DNA from: Pseudomonas trivialis
GTDB lineage: Bacteria; Pseudomonadota; Gammaproteobacteria; Pseudomonadales; Pseudomonadaceae
Assembly (NCBI RefSeq): GCF_001439805.1
Contig: NZ_JYLK01000025.1
Location: 1 to 45,824 of the forward strand
Length of the DNA: 45,824 nucleotides
Direction of reading: 5' to 3'
Part shown: in pieces, positions 15,434 through 23,129 of the stretch
Position numbering within the stretch: the stretch's first letter is position 1
Layout: each line of letters begins with the position of its first letter
Translations under genes and position numbers: made by a program
The notes under the pieces: model-generated
Database searches by the model: none
What the model was told of the DNA's origin: nothing
The model's input: the letters and a program-made list of their open reading frames with translations, nothing else

Positions 15434-15889
15434 ATGCAGTTACGACCACTTGTTTTGCTCACTCTGCTCGGTTTTCTGGTCGCCTGCAGCAGCGAAGCCC
15501 CCAAGCCCGCCGCACCGGTGCCTGCGCCCGCGCAGGAGAAAAAAGTGCCGGGCATTGAAGAGGTCGGCCCCCTGCCCGCCTATCAGCGTGAAATCAGCGG
15601 CAACCTGACCAACGTGCCGGCCGGCGCCGAAGTCGAGATGGCCCTGCTGGTGATCGACGAACGTTCGCGCCCACAACAACTGCTCGCCAGCAGCGTGCTG
15701 ACCGGCAACGGCAAACCCCTGGCCTTCCGCCTGCGCTTCAACCCCGAGGCCTTCCCGGCCGGTGCGCGGGTTGAATTGCGTGGCCGTGCCAGCCAGTCTG
15801 GCCAGTTGATCCTGCACCTGCCCGCCGTGCGCATCACCCAGGCGATCACCCAGACCACCGGCCCCCTGCAACTCGTCAAGGCGCCATGA
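15434..15889 (+). CDS. YbaY-like lipoprotein
   Basis: The 151-residue protein starts MQLRPLVLLTLLGFLVACSS, a lipoprotein signal with lipobox FLVAC. A Pro/Ala-rich linker (residues 23-36) follows, then a beta-rich domain of about 110 residues (GNLTNVPAGAEVEMALLVID, LAFRLRFNPEAFPAGARVEL, GQLILHLPAVRI). This layout fits the YbaY/META-adjacent lipoprotein family of unknown function. GGAG at 15424-15427 is the ribosome site. Its stop overlaps the start of the methyltransferase gene (ATGA), so the pair is co-translated. Confidence 0.8.
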   Translation: MQLRPLVLLTLLGFLVACSSEAPKPAAPVPAPAQEKKVPGIEEVGPLPAYQREISGNLTNVPAGAEVEMALLVIDERSRPQQLLASSVLTGNGKPLAFRLRFNPEAFPAGARVELRGRASQSGQLILHLPAVRITQAITQTTGPLQLVKAP

Positions 15890-16539
15890 TTGCACCGCTG
15901 GACCTGCAACGCGCCTTGAGCGAACTGATCGGTGACGCGCAACTGCTGCCCTGCGCGCTGCCGGGCACCGCGCTGTCGCTGTGGCTGCTGGACGCCGACA
16001 ACATGGACCGCGCATTCAGCCAGGAAGAAACCCGGCGCATCCTCCATGAACCGCCGTACTGGAGCTTTTGCTGGGCCAGCGGCCTGGCATTGGCGCGCTA
16101 CCTGGCGGCGAACCCGCAGTGGGTCGCGGGCAAGCGCGTGCTGGACTTCGGCGCCGGTTCCGGCGTGGCCGCCATTGCGGCGGCCAAAGCGGGCGCGCTG
16201 GAAGTGGTGGCCTGCGACCTGGACCCGCTGGCACTGGCGGCCTGCCGGGCGAATGCCGAACTCAACGGCGTGCAGTTGGGTTATTCGGCGGACTTTTTTG
16301 CCGAAGCCGATCGTTTCGATCTGATCCTCGTCGCCGATGTGCTGTACGACCGCGCCAACCTGCCGCTGCTGGATCACTTCCTCACCCGAGGCCGGGAAGC
16401 ACTGGTGGCGGATTCGCGGGTGCGGGACTTTCAGCATGCCGATTACCGGCGGCTGGAGATCCTCGATGCGCTGACCCTGCCGGACCTGGCCGAGCCTTGG
16501 GAGTTTCGCAGGGTGAGCCTGTACCATTCACGGCGGTAG
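15886..16539 (+). CDS. Class I SAM-dependent methyltransferase, METTL20-like
   Basis: The 217-residue protein has a Rossmann SAM site VLDFGAGSGVAAIAAAKAGA near residues 86-105, the acidic ribose contact VACDLDPLALAACRANAELN, and the post-I motif FDLILVADVLYDRANLP. The stretch EPPYWSFCWASGLALARYL before the site is typical of the METTL20/ETFB-lysine methyltransferase group (Methyltransf_16). Bacterial relatives methylate lysines of the electron-transfer flavoprotein beta chain. The target here is inferred only. Starts within the stop of the lipoprotein gene. Confidence 0.85.
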   Translation: MIAPLDLQRALSELIGDAQLLPCALPGTALSLWLLDADNMDRAFSQEETRRILHEPPYWSFCWASGLALARYLAANPQWVAGKRVLDFGAGSGVAAIAAAKAGALEVVACDLDPLALAACRANAELNGVQLGYSADFFAEADRFDLILVADVLYDRANLPLLDHFLTRGREALVADSRVRDFQHADYRRLEILDALTLPDLAEPWEFRRVSLYHSRR

Positions 16540-16759
16540 GCCCGCTCGTTACAAATTTTCGGCAACAGATTGACTGAGACAGCAAAAAGCCGGGTATGGA
16601 AAATGCCCGCCTGCGCCCGCTGCCTGGATGATCGAACTGAATGCTTTTCCAGATAATTTCGCTTACGCCCAATCAGGCAAAGGCCTTGCAAAATACCCGG
16701 CAGTTGCCTAGCCTGCGCAGCAATACACCCGCCATGCCTCTGGTTGCGAGAGCAATCAA

Positions 16760-16781
16760 GCACAAATTGTGCGGGTTTTTT
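16760..16781 (+). terminator. Candidate rho-independent terminator
   Basis: GCACAAATTGTGC (16760-16772) is a short palindrome followed by GGG and six T (16776-16781). The stem is only 5-6 base pairs. It lies 220 bases after the methyltransferase and 20 before the broken Abi gene. I see no gene in 16540-16759. Confidence 0.35.
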
Positions 16782-16801
16782 ATGCGCGTTACTGTCCGGG
16801 C

Positions 16802-17670
16802 ATGAGGACATTCAGCAAGCCAGCCATTGATGTTCAAGCTCAAGTGGAGCTGCTCAGGCATCGTGGGTTGGCCATTGAAGACGAAACTCGCGCTGAGTCC
16901 TTCCTGCAGTCGGTCAGCTACTTCCGCCTTAGCCCCTACATGCGCCCTTTCCAGATTGCGGATGATCGTGACCATCGTTTTCGTGACGACAGCCAATTTA
17001 ACCAATTAACCCGTCTCTACGATTTTGATCGACGGCTGCGTCTATTGACTCTGGATGCGATCGAAAGAGTCGAAGTTGCCTCGCGCTCCGTCATCAGTAA
17101 CCACATGGGGCCCACCCATGGCAGTCACTGGTATATCAATCCGCAGATGTTTCACCACACATTTGATCATCAACGTCTGCTCACCACCCTGTCTCTCAAA
17201 CAGTCAACAGCGCTGCGCGACTATCAAAAGGAGTGCGAACGCATTGATAGATCACAGACGGACACAGCGCGAAAAGAGCGGTTGAAACGACAAAGAGCGA
17301 AGGACAGCTACGCCCGTCATTATCCGATGACCTATGCCTCTCCCGCGCTGATGCCTGGCTGGGCCATGTTGGAGGAACTCACATTGGGTGATCTCGCGGA
17401 TGTGGAACCGGGAGCTGGGAATTCGCCCCCGAGTTACCGAAGAAAGCGAACTTCCCTTGGCCGCAACATCTCTTTCAGCCAGGACCGCATCCTCGTATCT
17501 TTGCGCCGCTTTGCATGCTCAATCACCTGATGCATCAGGTGAGCCCGCATTCTCGCTGGGATCAACGCCTACAACAGCTGATCCATGATTTTTCCGAAAT
17601 CAATCTGAAAGCAATGGGTTTCCCCGCAGACTGGAATCAGGACCCGTTCTGGCACGCGCCTCGTGGCTGA
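16802..17670 (+). pseudogene. Abi family (Abi_2/AbiD-F) defence gene, internally deleted and frameshifted
   Basis: The N-terminal part reads well as an Abi_2 protein: PAIDVQAQVELLRHRGLAI, SFLQSVSYFRLSPYMRPF, LYDFDRRLRLLTLDAIERVE, then SPALMPGWAMLEELTLGDLA up to about 17396. The frame then jumps to RMWNRELGIRP (from about 17396), which in intact relatives follows an R-N-x-C-A-H-H motif some 45 residues later. That catalytic HEPN motif and its surroundings are gone, and no frame between holds them. A run of five C at 17426-17430 gives a second frameshift; with four C the text continues as PELPKKANFPWPQHLF through NLKAMGFPADWNQDPFWHAP to a stop at 17668-17670. Abi proteins abort phage infection, probably as RNases. 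With the active site lost, this copy should be dead. Confidence 0.85.
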
Positions 17671-17743
17671 GTGCCGTGCGGCTTCCGATAGCCGGCGCCA
17701 GCCCTTATAGTTGCCCCCATTCCCGTTTTATTCGAGACGCCCC

Positions 17744-18616
17744 ATGAGTGAACCCACGCCGTACATCTTCGACGTCACCACCGCCAACTTCGAACAGGCG
17801 GTGATTCAGAACTCTTTCGAAAAACCCGTGCTGGTGGATTTCTGGGCCGAGTGGTGTGCGCCGTGCAAGGCGTTGATGCCGATGCTGGCGCAAATCGCCG
17901 AGAGCTATCAGGGCGAGCTGTTGCTGGCCAAGGTCGATTGCGAGGCGCAGCCGGATATCGTCGCGCGTTTCGGCATTCAAAGCCTGCCGACGGTGGTGCT
18001 GTTCAAGGATGGTCAGCCGGTGGACGGGTTTGCCGGGGCGCAGCCGGAATCGGCGGTGCGCGCGATGCTTGAGCCCCACGTGCAAATGCCGCCACCGGCG
18101 GCGGCAGATCCGTTGGAGCAGGCCCAGGCGCTGTTTGCCGAAGGCCGTATCAGTGATGCCGAGGCGCTGCTGGTGACGTTGCTCGGTGAAGACAATACCC
18201 ATGCTGCCGCGCTGATCCTGTATGCGCGCTGCCTGGCCGAGCGCGGTGAGTTGGGCGAAGCCCAGGCCGTGCTGGATGCGGTCAGCGGCGACGATCACAA
18301 AGCCGCCCTCGCCGGTGCCAAGGCGCAGATCACCTTCCTGCGCCAGGCCGCCGACCTGCCGGATGCAGCCGACCTGAAAAGCCGGCTGGCGCAGAACCCG
18401 CAGGACGACGAAGCGGCCTACCAGTTGAGCATTCAACAGTTGGCGCGCCAGCAATACGACGCGGCGCTCGAAGGCCTGCTCAAGCTGTTCATCCGCAACC
18501 GCAGCTACAGCGAAGGCCTGCCGCACAAGACCCTGCTGCAAGTGTTCGAGTTGCTGGGCAATGAACACCCGCTGGTGACCGTGTACCGCCGCAAGCTGTT
18601 CGCCGCGCTGTATTAA
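17744..18616 (+). CDS. CnoX/YbbN-like thioredoxin with TPR domain
   Basis: From the ATG at 17744 the protein has 290 residues. Residues 1-110 are a thioredoxin fold with an intact redox pair WCAPC (Cys38 and Cys41) and the cis-Pro region QSLPTVVLFKDGQPV. Residues 120-290 are TPR-like helices (QALFAEGRISDAEALLVTLL; AYQLSIQQLARQQYDAALEG). E. coli CnoX (YbbN) has the same domain order and protects clients from oxidation, passing them to GroEL, but lacks the first Cys. The CxxC here suggests real disulfide chemistry. An upstream in-frame start at 17711 has no support. The end overlaps the next, convergent gene by four bases. Confidence 0.9.
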   Translation: MSEPTPYIFDVTTANFEQAVIQNSFEKPVLVDFWAEWCAPCKALMPMLAQIAESYQGELLLAKVDCEAQPDIVARFGIQSLPTVVLFKDGQPVDGFAGAQPESAVRAMLEPHVQMPPPAAADPLEQAQALFAEGRISDAEALLVTLLGEDNTHAAALILYARCLAERGELGEAQAVLDAVSGDDHKAALAGAKAQITFLRQAADLPDAADLKSRLAQNPQDDEAAYQLSIQQLARQQYDAALEGLLKLFIRNRSYSEGLPHKTLLQVFELLGNEHPLVTVYRRKLFAALY

Positions 18617-18957
18617 TCGCCGACCCAACGGTACAGCGGCGTATCCCCGCCGCTGCTCACCTTGACGCTGGCGCTATGGCGCAGGCGCACCAGCAGGCGC
18701 TTGCCTGTCGCCGCATCACCGGCCAATCCTTCCAACTGATCAAGCAACTCCAGGCCGTTTAACTGCCCGGCCTTGCGCAACAGCGCCTGGGCGTTCTGCC
18801 ACAGGTCGTCATCCTGTTTAACCGGCGGCGCCGCAGCCGGCGTACTCGGCGCCGGAGCGGCCTGTAATTGCGCGCCCAGCCGGGCCCAATCGCCGTCGTC
18901 CAGCTCCAGGGTCAAGTCCACCGGCAGGTCGCCGACGGTTCCACGAATTCGCAACAT
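18613..18957 (-). CDS. Conserved small protein of unknown function
   Basis: The 114-residue protein starts MLRIRGTVGDLPVDLTLELD and ends DTPLYRWVGD. It has an N-terminal beta hairpin-like part, an Ala/Pro linker (APAPSTPAAAPP, residues 34-46), and a helical part (WQNAQALLRKAGQLNGLELL). There is no signal peptide or membrane segment. A gene of this kind is at the same place in PAO1 (PA4062, from memory). Its stop overlaps the end of the thioredoxin gene, so transcription converges. Function not recognised. Confidence 0.8.
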   Translation of the reverse strand: MLRIRGTVGDLPVDLTLELDDGDWARLGAQLQAAPAPSTPAAAPPVKQDDDLWQNAQALLRKAGQLNGLELLDQLEGLAGDAATGKRLLVRLRHSASVKVSSGGDTPLYRWVGD

Positions 18958-19041
18958 CGTCTTTCTCCTGCATTTTTTCTGACGGGCATGCTCCCATGCG
19001 GCTTGCGCAACGCCAAGCGCGCGGTCAAACTCTCGCCACTA

Positions 19042-19063
19042 TTGTTATAAGATCACATAACAA
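19042..19063. promoter_or_regulatory. Inverted repeat ahead of the zinc operon, possible Zur site
   Basis: TTGTTAT (19042-19048) and ATAACAA (19057-19063) are perfect 7-base inverted arms with an 8-base spacer, 26 bases before the start of the ZrgA-like gene. Arms match the GTTAT/ATAAC halves of Zur boxes, but the spacing is wider than the usual form, so another regulator is possible. Confidence 0.5.
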
Positions 19064-19088
19064 ACCTTTCATGTTCTGGAGCCTTCCC

Positions 19089-19700
19089 ATGCGCCGTCTG
19101 CTGCTCGCTTTGCCGTTTGCCCTGCTGCCACTGGCCGTGGCCCATGCCCATGAAGATCATGACCACGAACACGGCAGCCTCGGCGCCCACGAACATGGCG
19201 TGGGCCGCCTCAACGCCGTGCTCGATGGCCAGACCCTGGAGCTTGAGCTGGAAAGCCCGGCCATGAACCTGGTGGGTTTCGAACACCTGGCCACCACCGC
19301 TGCGGACAAAGCCAAGGTCGCCGCCGCGCGCAAGCAACTGGAAAACCCACTGGCCTTGTTCAACCTGCCCAAAGCCGCCGGCTGCGTGGTGAGCACCCAG
19401 GAACTCAACAGCCCATTGTTTGGCGACAAGCCTGAAGCCGATCACGACGATGACGATGATGCTGACGACCATGCCACCGACGGCAAGGGCGCAGCGGCCC
19501 ACGAACATCACCACGACCACAGCGAAATCCACGCGCACTACCAGTTCACCTGCGCCACGCCGACGGCGCTGAGCAACCTGGACCTGAGCCAGGTGTTCAA
19601 GACCTTCCCCGCCACCAAGAAAATTCAGGTACAACTGATCGGCCCGAGCGGCCAGCAAGGGGTCGACGCAACGGCCACAGCAACCACCCTGAAGTTCTGA
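19089..19700 (+). CDS. ZrgA-like periplasmic zinc-binding protein (DUF2796)
   Basis: From the ATG at 19089 (TGGAG at 19077-19081 before it) the protein has 203 residues and a signal peptide MRRLLLALPFALLPLAVAHA. The mature start is a His/Asp run (HEDHDHEHG, then HEHGVGRLNAVLDGQTLELE), and a second metal-rich loop is at about residues 121-146 with many D and H. This is the ZrgA/DUF2796 pattern, involved in zinc uptake in Vibrio. It leads an operon with an ABC ATPase, a permease and a DUF3299 protein; the PAO1 equivalent (PA4063-PA4066) is reported to rise under zinc limitation. Starts upstream at 18996 are less likely because they precede the signal peptide. Confidence 0.88.
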   Translation: MRRLLLALPFALLPLAVAHAHEDHDHEHGSLGAHEHGVGRLNAVLDGQTLELELESPAMNLVGFEHLATTAADKAKVAAARKQLENPLALFNLPKAAGCVVSTQELNSPLFGDKPEADHDDDDDADDHATDGKGAAAHEHHHDHSEIHAHYQFTCATPTALSNLDLSQVFKTFPATKKIQVQLIGPSGQQGVDATATATTLKF

Positions 19701-19706
19701 TTGCCC

Positions 19707-20417
19707 ATGACCCACGCCTTGATTGAACTGTCTGACCTGGGCTTCAACTGGCCCGGGCACCCGCAGTTGCTGGACATCCCCGCGTTCCGCCTGGAACGCG
19801 GCGAAACCCTGTTTCTCAAAGGCCCCAGCGGCAGTGGCAAGACCACCCTGCTGGGGCTGCTGGGCGGTGTGCACAAGCCCAGCCAGGGCAGCATTCGCCT
19901 GCTCGGCCAGGAACTCACCGAACTCTCGGCCGGCGCCCGCGACCGCTTTCGCGTCGACCACACCGGCTATATCTTCCAGCAGTTCAACCTGCTGCCGTTT
20001 TTGTCGGTGCGCGAGAACGTCGAGCTGCCCTGCCACTTTTCCAACGTGCGCGCGCAGCGGGCCAGGCAGCGCCACGGCAGTGTGGACAAGGCCGCCGCCG
20101 CCCTGCTCGCGCACCTGGGCCTCAAGGATAAAGACCTGCTGGAACGCCGCGCCGACTCGCTGTCCATCGGTCAGCAGCAACGGGTGGCCGCCGCCCGGGC
20201 GCTGATCGGCCAGCCGGAACTGGTGATCGCCGACGAACCCACCTCGGCCCTGGACTACGACGCCCGCGAGGCGTTCCTTCAGCTGTTGTTCGCCGAATGC
20301 CGCGACGCCGGCGCCAGCCTGCTGTTTGTCAGCCACGACCAGAGCCTGGCACCGCTGTTCGACCGCAACCTGTCGCTGGCCGAACTCAATCGCGCCGCCA
20401 CGCCCGCAGAGGTTTGA
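19707..20417 (+). CDS. ABC transporter ATP-binding protein, LolD/MacB type
   Basis: The 236-residue protein has Walker A GPSGSGKTTLLGLLGG near residue 38, Q-loop IFQQFNLLPFLSVRENVELP, signature LSIGQQQRVAAARALIGQPE, Walker B LVIADEPTSALD, and the switch His in LLFVSHDQSLA. Such ATPases pair with FtsX-like permeases (next gene, stop and start one base apart) and move lipoproteins or drive periplasmic partners rather than import small solutes. In this operon the system probably acts in zinc handling across the envelope; substrate unknown. The ATG at 19707 is preferred over the TTG at 19701. Confidence 0.93.
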   Translation: MTHALIELSDLGFNWPGHPQLLDIPAFRLERGETLFLKGPSGSGKTTLLGLLGGVHKPSQGSIRLLGQELTELSAGARDRFRVDHTGYIFQQFNLLPFLSVRENVELPCHFSNVRAQRARQRHGSVDKAAAALLAHLGLKDKDLLERRADSLSIGQQQRVAAARALIGQPELVIADEPTSALDYDAREAFLQLLFAECRDAGASLLFVSHDQSLAPLFDRNLSLAELNRAATPAEV

Positions 20418-20418
20418 G

Positions 20419-21684
20419 ATGTATCTGTTTCGTCTAGCCATGGCCAGCCTGGCTAACCGCCGCTTCACCGCGACGCTCACCGCCTTCGCCATCGCGCTTT
20501 CCGTGTGCCTGCTGCTGGCCGTGGAGCGCGTGCGGGTCGAGGCGCGCAACAGCTTTGCCAGCACCATCAGCGGCACCGACCTGATTGTCGGCGCCCGCTC
20601 GGGTTCGGTGAACCTGCTGCTGTACTCGGTGTTTCGCATCGGCAACGCCACCAACAACATCCGCTGGGACAGCTTTGAGCACTTCGCCGCCAGCCCGCAG
20701 GTGAAATGGGCGATCCCGATTTCCCTCGGCGACTCCCATCGCGGCTACCGCGTGATGGGCACCAATCAGTCCTACTTTGAGCACTACCAGTACGGCCGCA
20801 AGCAGAACCTGGAACTGGCCAGCGGCCGCGCCTTCGCCACTGACCCGTTCGAAGTGGTGCTGGGCGCCGAAGTGGCTGACGCACTGCATTACAAACTGGG
20901 CGATAAACTGGTGCTGGCCCACGGCGTGGCGGTGGTCAGCCTGGTCAAGCACGACGACAAACCCTTCACCGTGGTCGGCATTCTCAAGCGCACCGGCACG
21001 CCGGTCGACCGCACGCTGCACATCAGCCTGGGCGGCATGGAAGCGATCCACATCGACTGGCACAACGGCGTGCCGGCCCAGGGTAAAGGCCGCATCAGCG
21101 CCGATCAGGCGCGCAATATGGACCTCACGCCGCAGGCGATCACTGCGTTCATGCTGGGCTTGAACAACAAGATTTCCACCTTCGCCCTGCAACGTGAGAT
21201 CAATGAGTTCCGTGGCGAGCCGATGCTGGCGATCCTGCCCGGCGTGGCACTGCAAGAGCTGTGGAGCATGATGGGCACCGCCGAAAAGGCGCTGTTCGTG
21301 ATCTCGCTGTTCGTGGTGCTGACCGGTCTGATCGGCATGCTCACGGCAATCCTCACCAGCCTCAACGAGCGCCGCCGCGAAATGGCGATTTTGCGTTCGG
21401 TGGGGGCACGGCCATGGCATATCGCGACATTGCTGATTTTCGAAGCGTTCGCCCTGGCCTTGTCCGGAGTGATTGCCGGCGTCGGCTTGCTGTACGTGTG
21501 CATCGCCGCGTCTCGCGGGTATCTGCAGGCCAATTACGGTTTGGACCTGCCGATGTCCTGGCCGAGCGAATATGAATGGACCCTGCTGGCGGGTATTCTC
21601 GCCGCAGCGCTGTTGATGGGCAGCGTGCCGGCCTGGCGCGCCTACCGACAATCCTTGGCCGATGGCCTGTCCATACGTTTATGA
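20419..21684 (+). CDS. ABC transporter permease, FtsX/MacB type
   Basis: From the ATG at 20419 the protein has 421 residues. It has one N-terminal membrane segment (FTATLTAFAIALSVCLLLAV), a large periplasmic domain of about 230 residues, and three C-terminal segments (LFVISLFVVLTGLIGMLTAI; LLIFEAFALALSGVIAGVGL; LLAGILAAALLMGSVPAW). The stretch NERRREMAILRSVGARPWHI between them is the coupling helix typical of FtsX-like permeases. It starts right after the ATPase stop. In PAO1 the matching gene is PA4065 (from memory). Confidence 0.92.
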   Translation: MYLFRLAMASLANRRFTATLTAFAIALSVCLLLAVERVRVEARNSFASTISGTDLIVGARSGSVNLLLYSVFRIGNATNNIRWDSFEHFAASPQVKWAIPISLGDSHRGYRVMGTNQSYFEHYQYGRKQNLELASGRAFATDPFEVVLGAEVADALHYKLGDKLVLAHGVAVVSLVKHDDKPFTVVGILKRTGTPVDRTLHISLGGMEAIHIDWHNGVPAQGKGRISADQARNMDLTPQAITAFMLGLNNKISTFALQREINEFRGEPMLAILPGVALQELWSMMGTAEKALFVISLFVVLTGLIGMLTAILTSLNERRREMAILRSVGARPWHIATLLIFEAFALALSGVIAGVGLLYVCIAASRGYLQANYGLDLPMSWPSEYEWTLLAGILAAALLMGSVPAWRAYRQSLADGLSIRL

Positions 21685-21695
21685 GGAAGGCTTTG

Positions 21696-22217
21696 ATGCG
21701 TCGTGTCCTGTTTGCATTCCTGCTGCTGATAAGCGTGCCCGTCTGGGCGGAAGATCAGCCCAGGGATTTGTCCTGGCAGGAGATGATCCCGCCGGACGCG
21801 CCGCCGGAAATCCCCAACATGAAACCGCTGCACGACCTGTCGAACATGGCCGATGCGCTGTCCGTCGAGGCCGCGCCCGCTGCCAAACAGGATCTGCCCA
21901 ATGCGCCGGTGGTGCAGAGCCTGGACGGCAAGCACATTCGCCTGCCGGGTTATATCGTGCCGCTGGAAGTCAGCGAAGAAGGCCGCACCACCGAGTTCCT
22001 GCTGGTGCCGTATTTCGGTGCGTGCATCCACGTGCCGCCGCCGCCGTCGAACCAGATCGTGCATGTGAAAAGCGAAGTCGGCGTGAAGCTGGATGAGTTG
22101 TACCAGCCCTATTGGATCGAAGGCGCGATGCAGGTTAAACCATCGTCCAGTGAGCTGGCCGATGCCGGTTACCAGATGGATGCCGAGAAAATCTACATGT
22201 ACGAGCTGCAGGAATAA
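21696..22217 (+). CDS. DUF3299 periplasmic protein of the zinc operon
   Basis: From the ATG at 21696 (GAGGAAGG before it) the protein has 173 residues with a signal peptide MRRVLFAFLLLISVPVWAED. The mature part has the DUF3299 pattern: SLDGKHIRLPGYIVPLE, then FLLVPYFGACIHVPPPPSNQ, then YQPYWIEGAMQV. The single Cys and His in GACIHVPPPP are conserved and could bind metal. Function is not established. It ends the zinc operon, 11 bases after the permease. Confidence 0.88.
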   Translation: MRRVLFAFLLLISVPVWAEDQPRDLSWQEMIPPDAPPEIPNMKPLHDLSNMADALSVEAAPAAKQDLPNAPVVQSLDGKHIRLPGYIVPLEVSEEGRTTEFLLVPYFGACIHVPPPPSNQIVHVKSEVGVKLDELYQPYWIEGAMQVKPSSSELADAGYQMDAEKIYMYELQE

Positions 22218-22224
22218 CCTTTCA

Positions 22225-22238
22225 TTGAGCTGAGTCAA
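22225..22238 (+). promoter_or_regulatory. ANR/FNR-like box upstream of oprG
   Basis: TTGAGCTGAGTCAA matches the ANR consensus TTGAT-N4-ATCAA at eight of ten fixed bases, centred 70 bases before the oprG start. P. aeruginosa oprG is known to respond to ANR and to low oxygen. A transcription start near 22273 would put the box at -41.5. Confidence 0.55.
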
Positions 22239-22301
22239 AAGATCGGGCGGTACGATCTTTACCATTGGACGTACACCTTTTAACGTCCTTTTGGAGCTCC
22301 C

Positions 22302-23000
22302 ATGAACAAGTCTCTGCTCGGCGCGTCGTTCTTCGCGCTGGCACTCGCCGCCCCGCTCGCCCAGGCTCACGAAGCGGGCGACATCCTGATTCGCGCCGGT
22401 GCGATCACCGTGAATCCGAAGGCCGACAGCAGCAGCGTCAAGGTGGATCAAGGCCCCTTGGCCGGTGCCAACCTGGGCGGCAAGGCGACCATGAGCAGCG
22501 ATACCCAGCTGGGTCTGAACTTCGCCTACATGCTCACCGACCACGTCGGCCTCGAACTGCTCGCGGCCACGCCATTCGAGCATGACGTAAAAATCAAGAA
22601 CACCGCCCTCGGCGCTGCCAACGGCAAGCTCGGCACCCTCAAGCACCTGCCACCGACCCTGAGCATCGTGTACTACCCGCTGGACAACAAATCAGCGTTC
22701 CAACCCTACGTCGGCGCGGGCATCAACTACACCTGGATCTACGACGAGCACGTCGGCAGCCGCGCCTCCAACGCCGGCTTCAGCAACTTCAAGGCGGAAA
22801 ACTCCTGGGGCTGGTCGGCGCAGATCGGCGCCGACTACATGATCAACGATAAATGGATGATCAACGCCCAGGCGCGTTACATCGACATCAGCACCAGGGC
22901 GACGGTGGATAACAACGCGCTGGGCCAGGGCACCCGGGCCAAGGTCAATGTGGATGTCGACCCGATGGTGTACATGGTGGGGATTGGCTACAAGTTCTAG
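22302..23000 (+). CDS. oprG: Outer-membrane porin OprG (OmpW family)
   Basis: The 232-residue protein has a signal peptide (MNKSLLGASFFALALAAPLAQA) and an 8-strand barrel of the OmpW type: HEAGDILIRAGAITVNPKAD, GLNFAYMLTDHVGLELLAATP, PPTLSIVYYPLDNKSAFQPY, GAGINYTWIYDE, and a C-terminal strand VDPMVYMVGIGYKF ending in Phe for assembly by BAM. OmpW/OprG barrels let small hydrophobic molecules pass sideways into the membrane. GGAG at 22293-22296 is the ribosome site. It lies after the zinc operon as in PAO1 and has its own likely ANR-controlled promoter. A REP doublet follows the stop. Confidence 0.94.
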   Translation: MNKSLLGASFFALALAAPLAQAHEAGDILIRAGAITVNPKADSSSVKVDQGPLAGANLGGKATMSSDTQLGLNFAYMLTDHVGLELLAATPFEHDVKIKNTALGAANGKLGTLKHLPPTLSIVYYPLDNKSAFQPYVGAGINYTWIYDEHVGSRASNAGFSNFKAENSWGWSAQIGADYMINDKWMINAQARYIDISTRATVDNNALGQGTRAKVNVDVDPMVYMVGIGYKF

Positions 23001-23030
23001 GCAGTCGTTCACAGACACCACAAAACCAAA

Positions 23031-23119
23031 GTGGGAGGGGGCTTGCTCCCGATAGCGGTGAATCAGTCAATCAATCTGTCGACTGAGACGCTGCCATCGG
23101 GAGCAAGCACCCTCCCACA
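23031..23119. repeat. REP doublet after oprG
   Basis: GTGGGAGGGGGCTTGCTCCC at 23031-23050 faces ATCGGGAGCAAGCACCCTCC (23096-23115, running on to 23119). The order is the same as in the doublet after dxs. It fills the space between the convergent oprG and epimerase genes. Confidence 0.9.
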
Positions 23120-23129
23120 TTGGGTTGTG

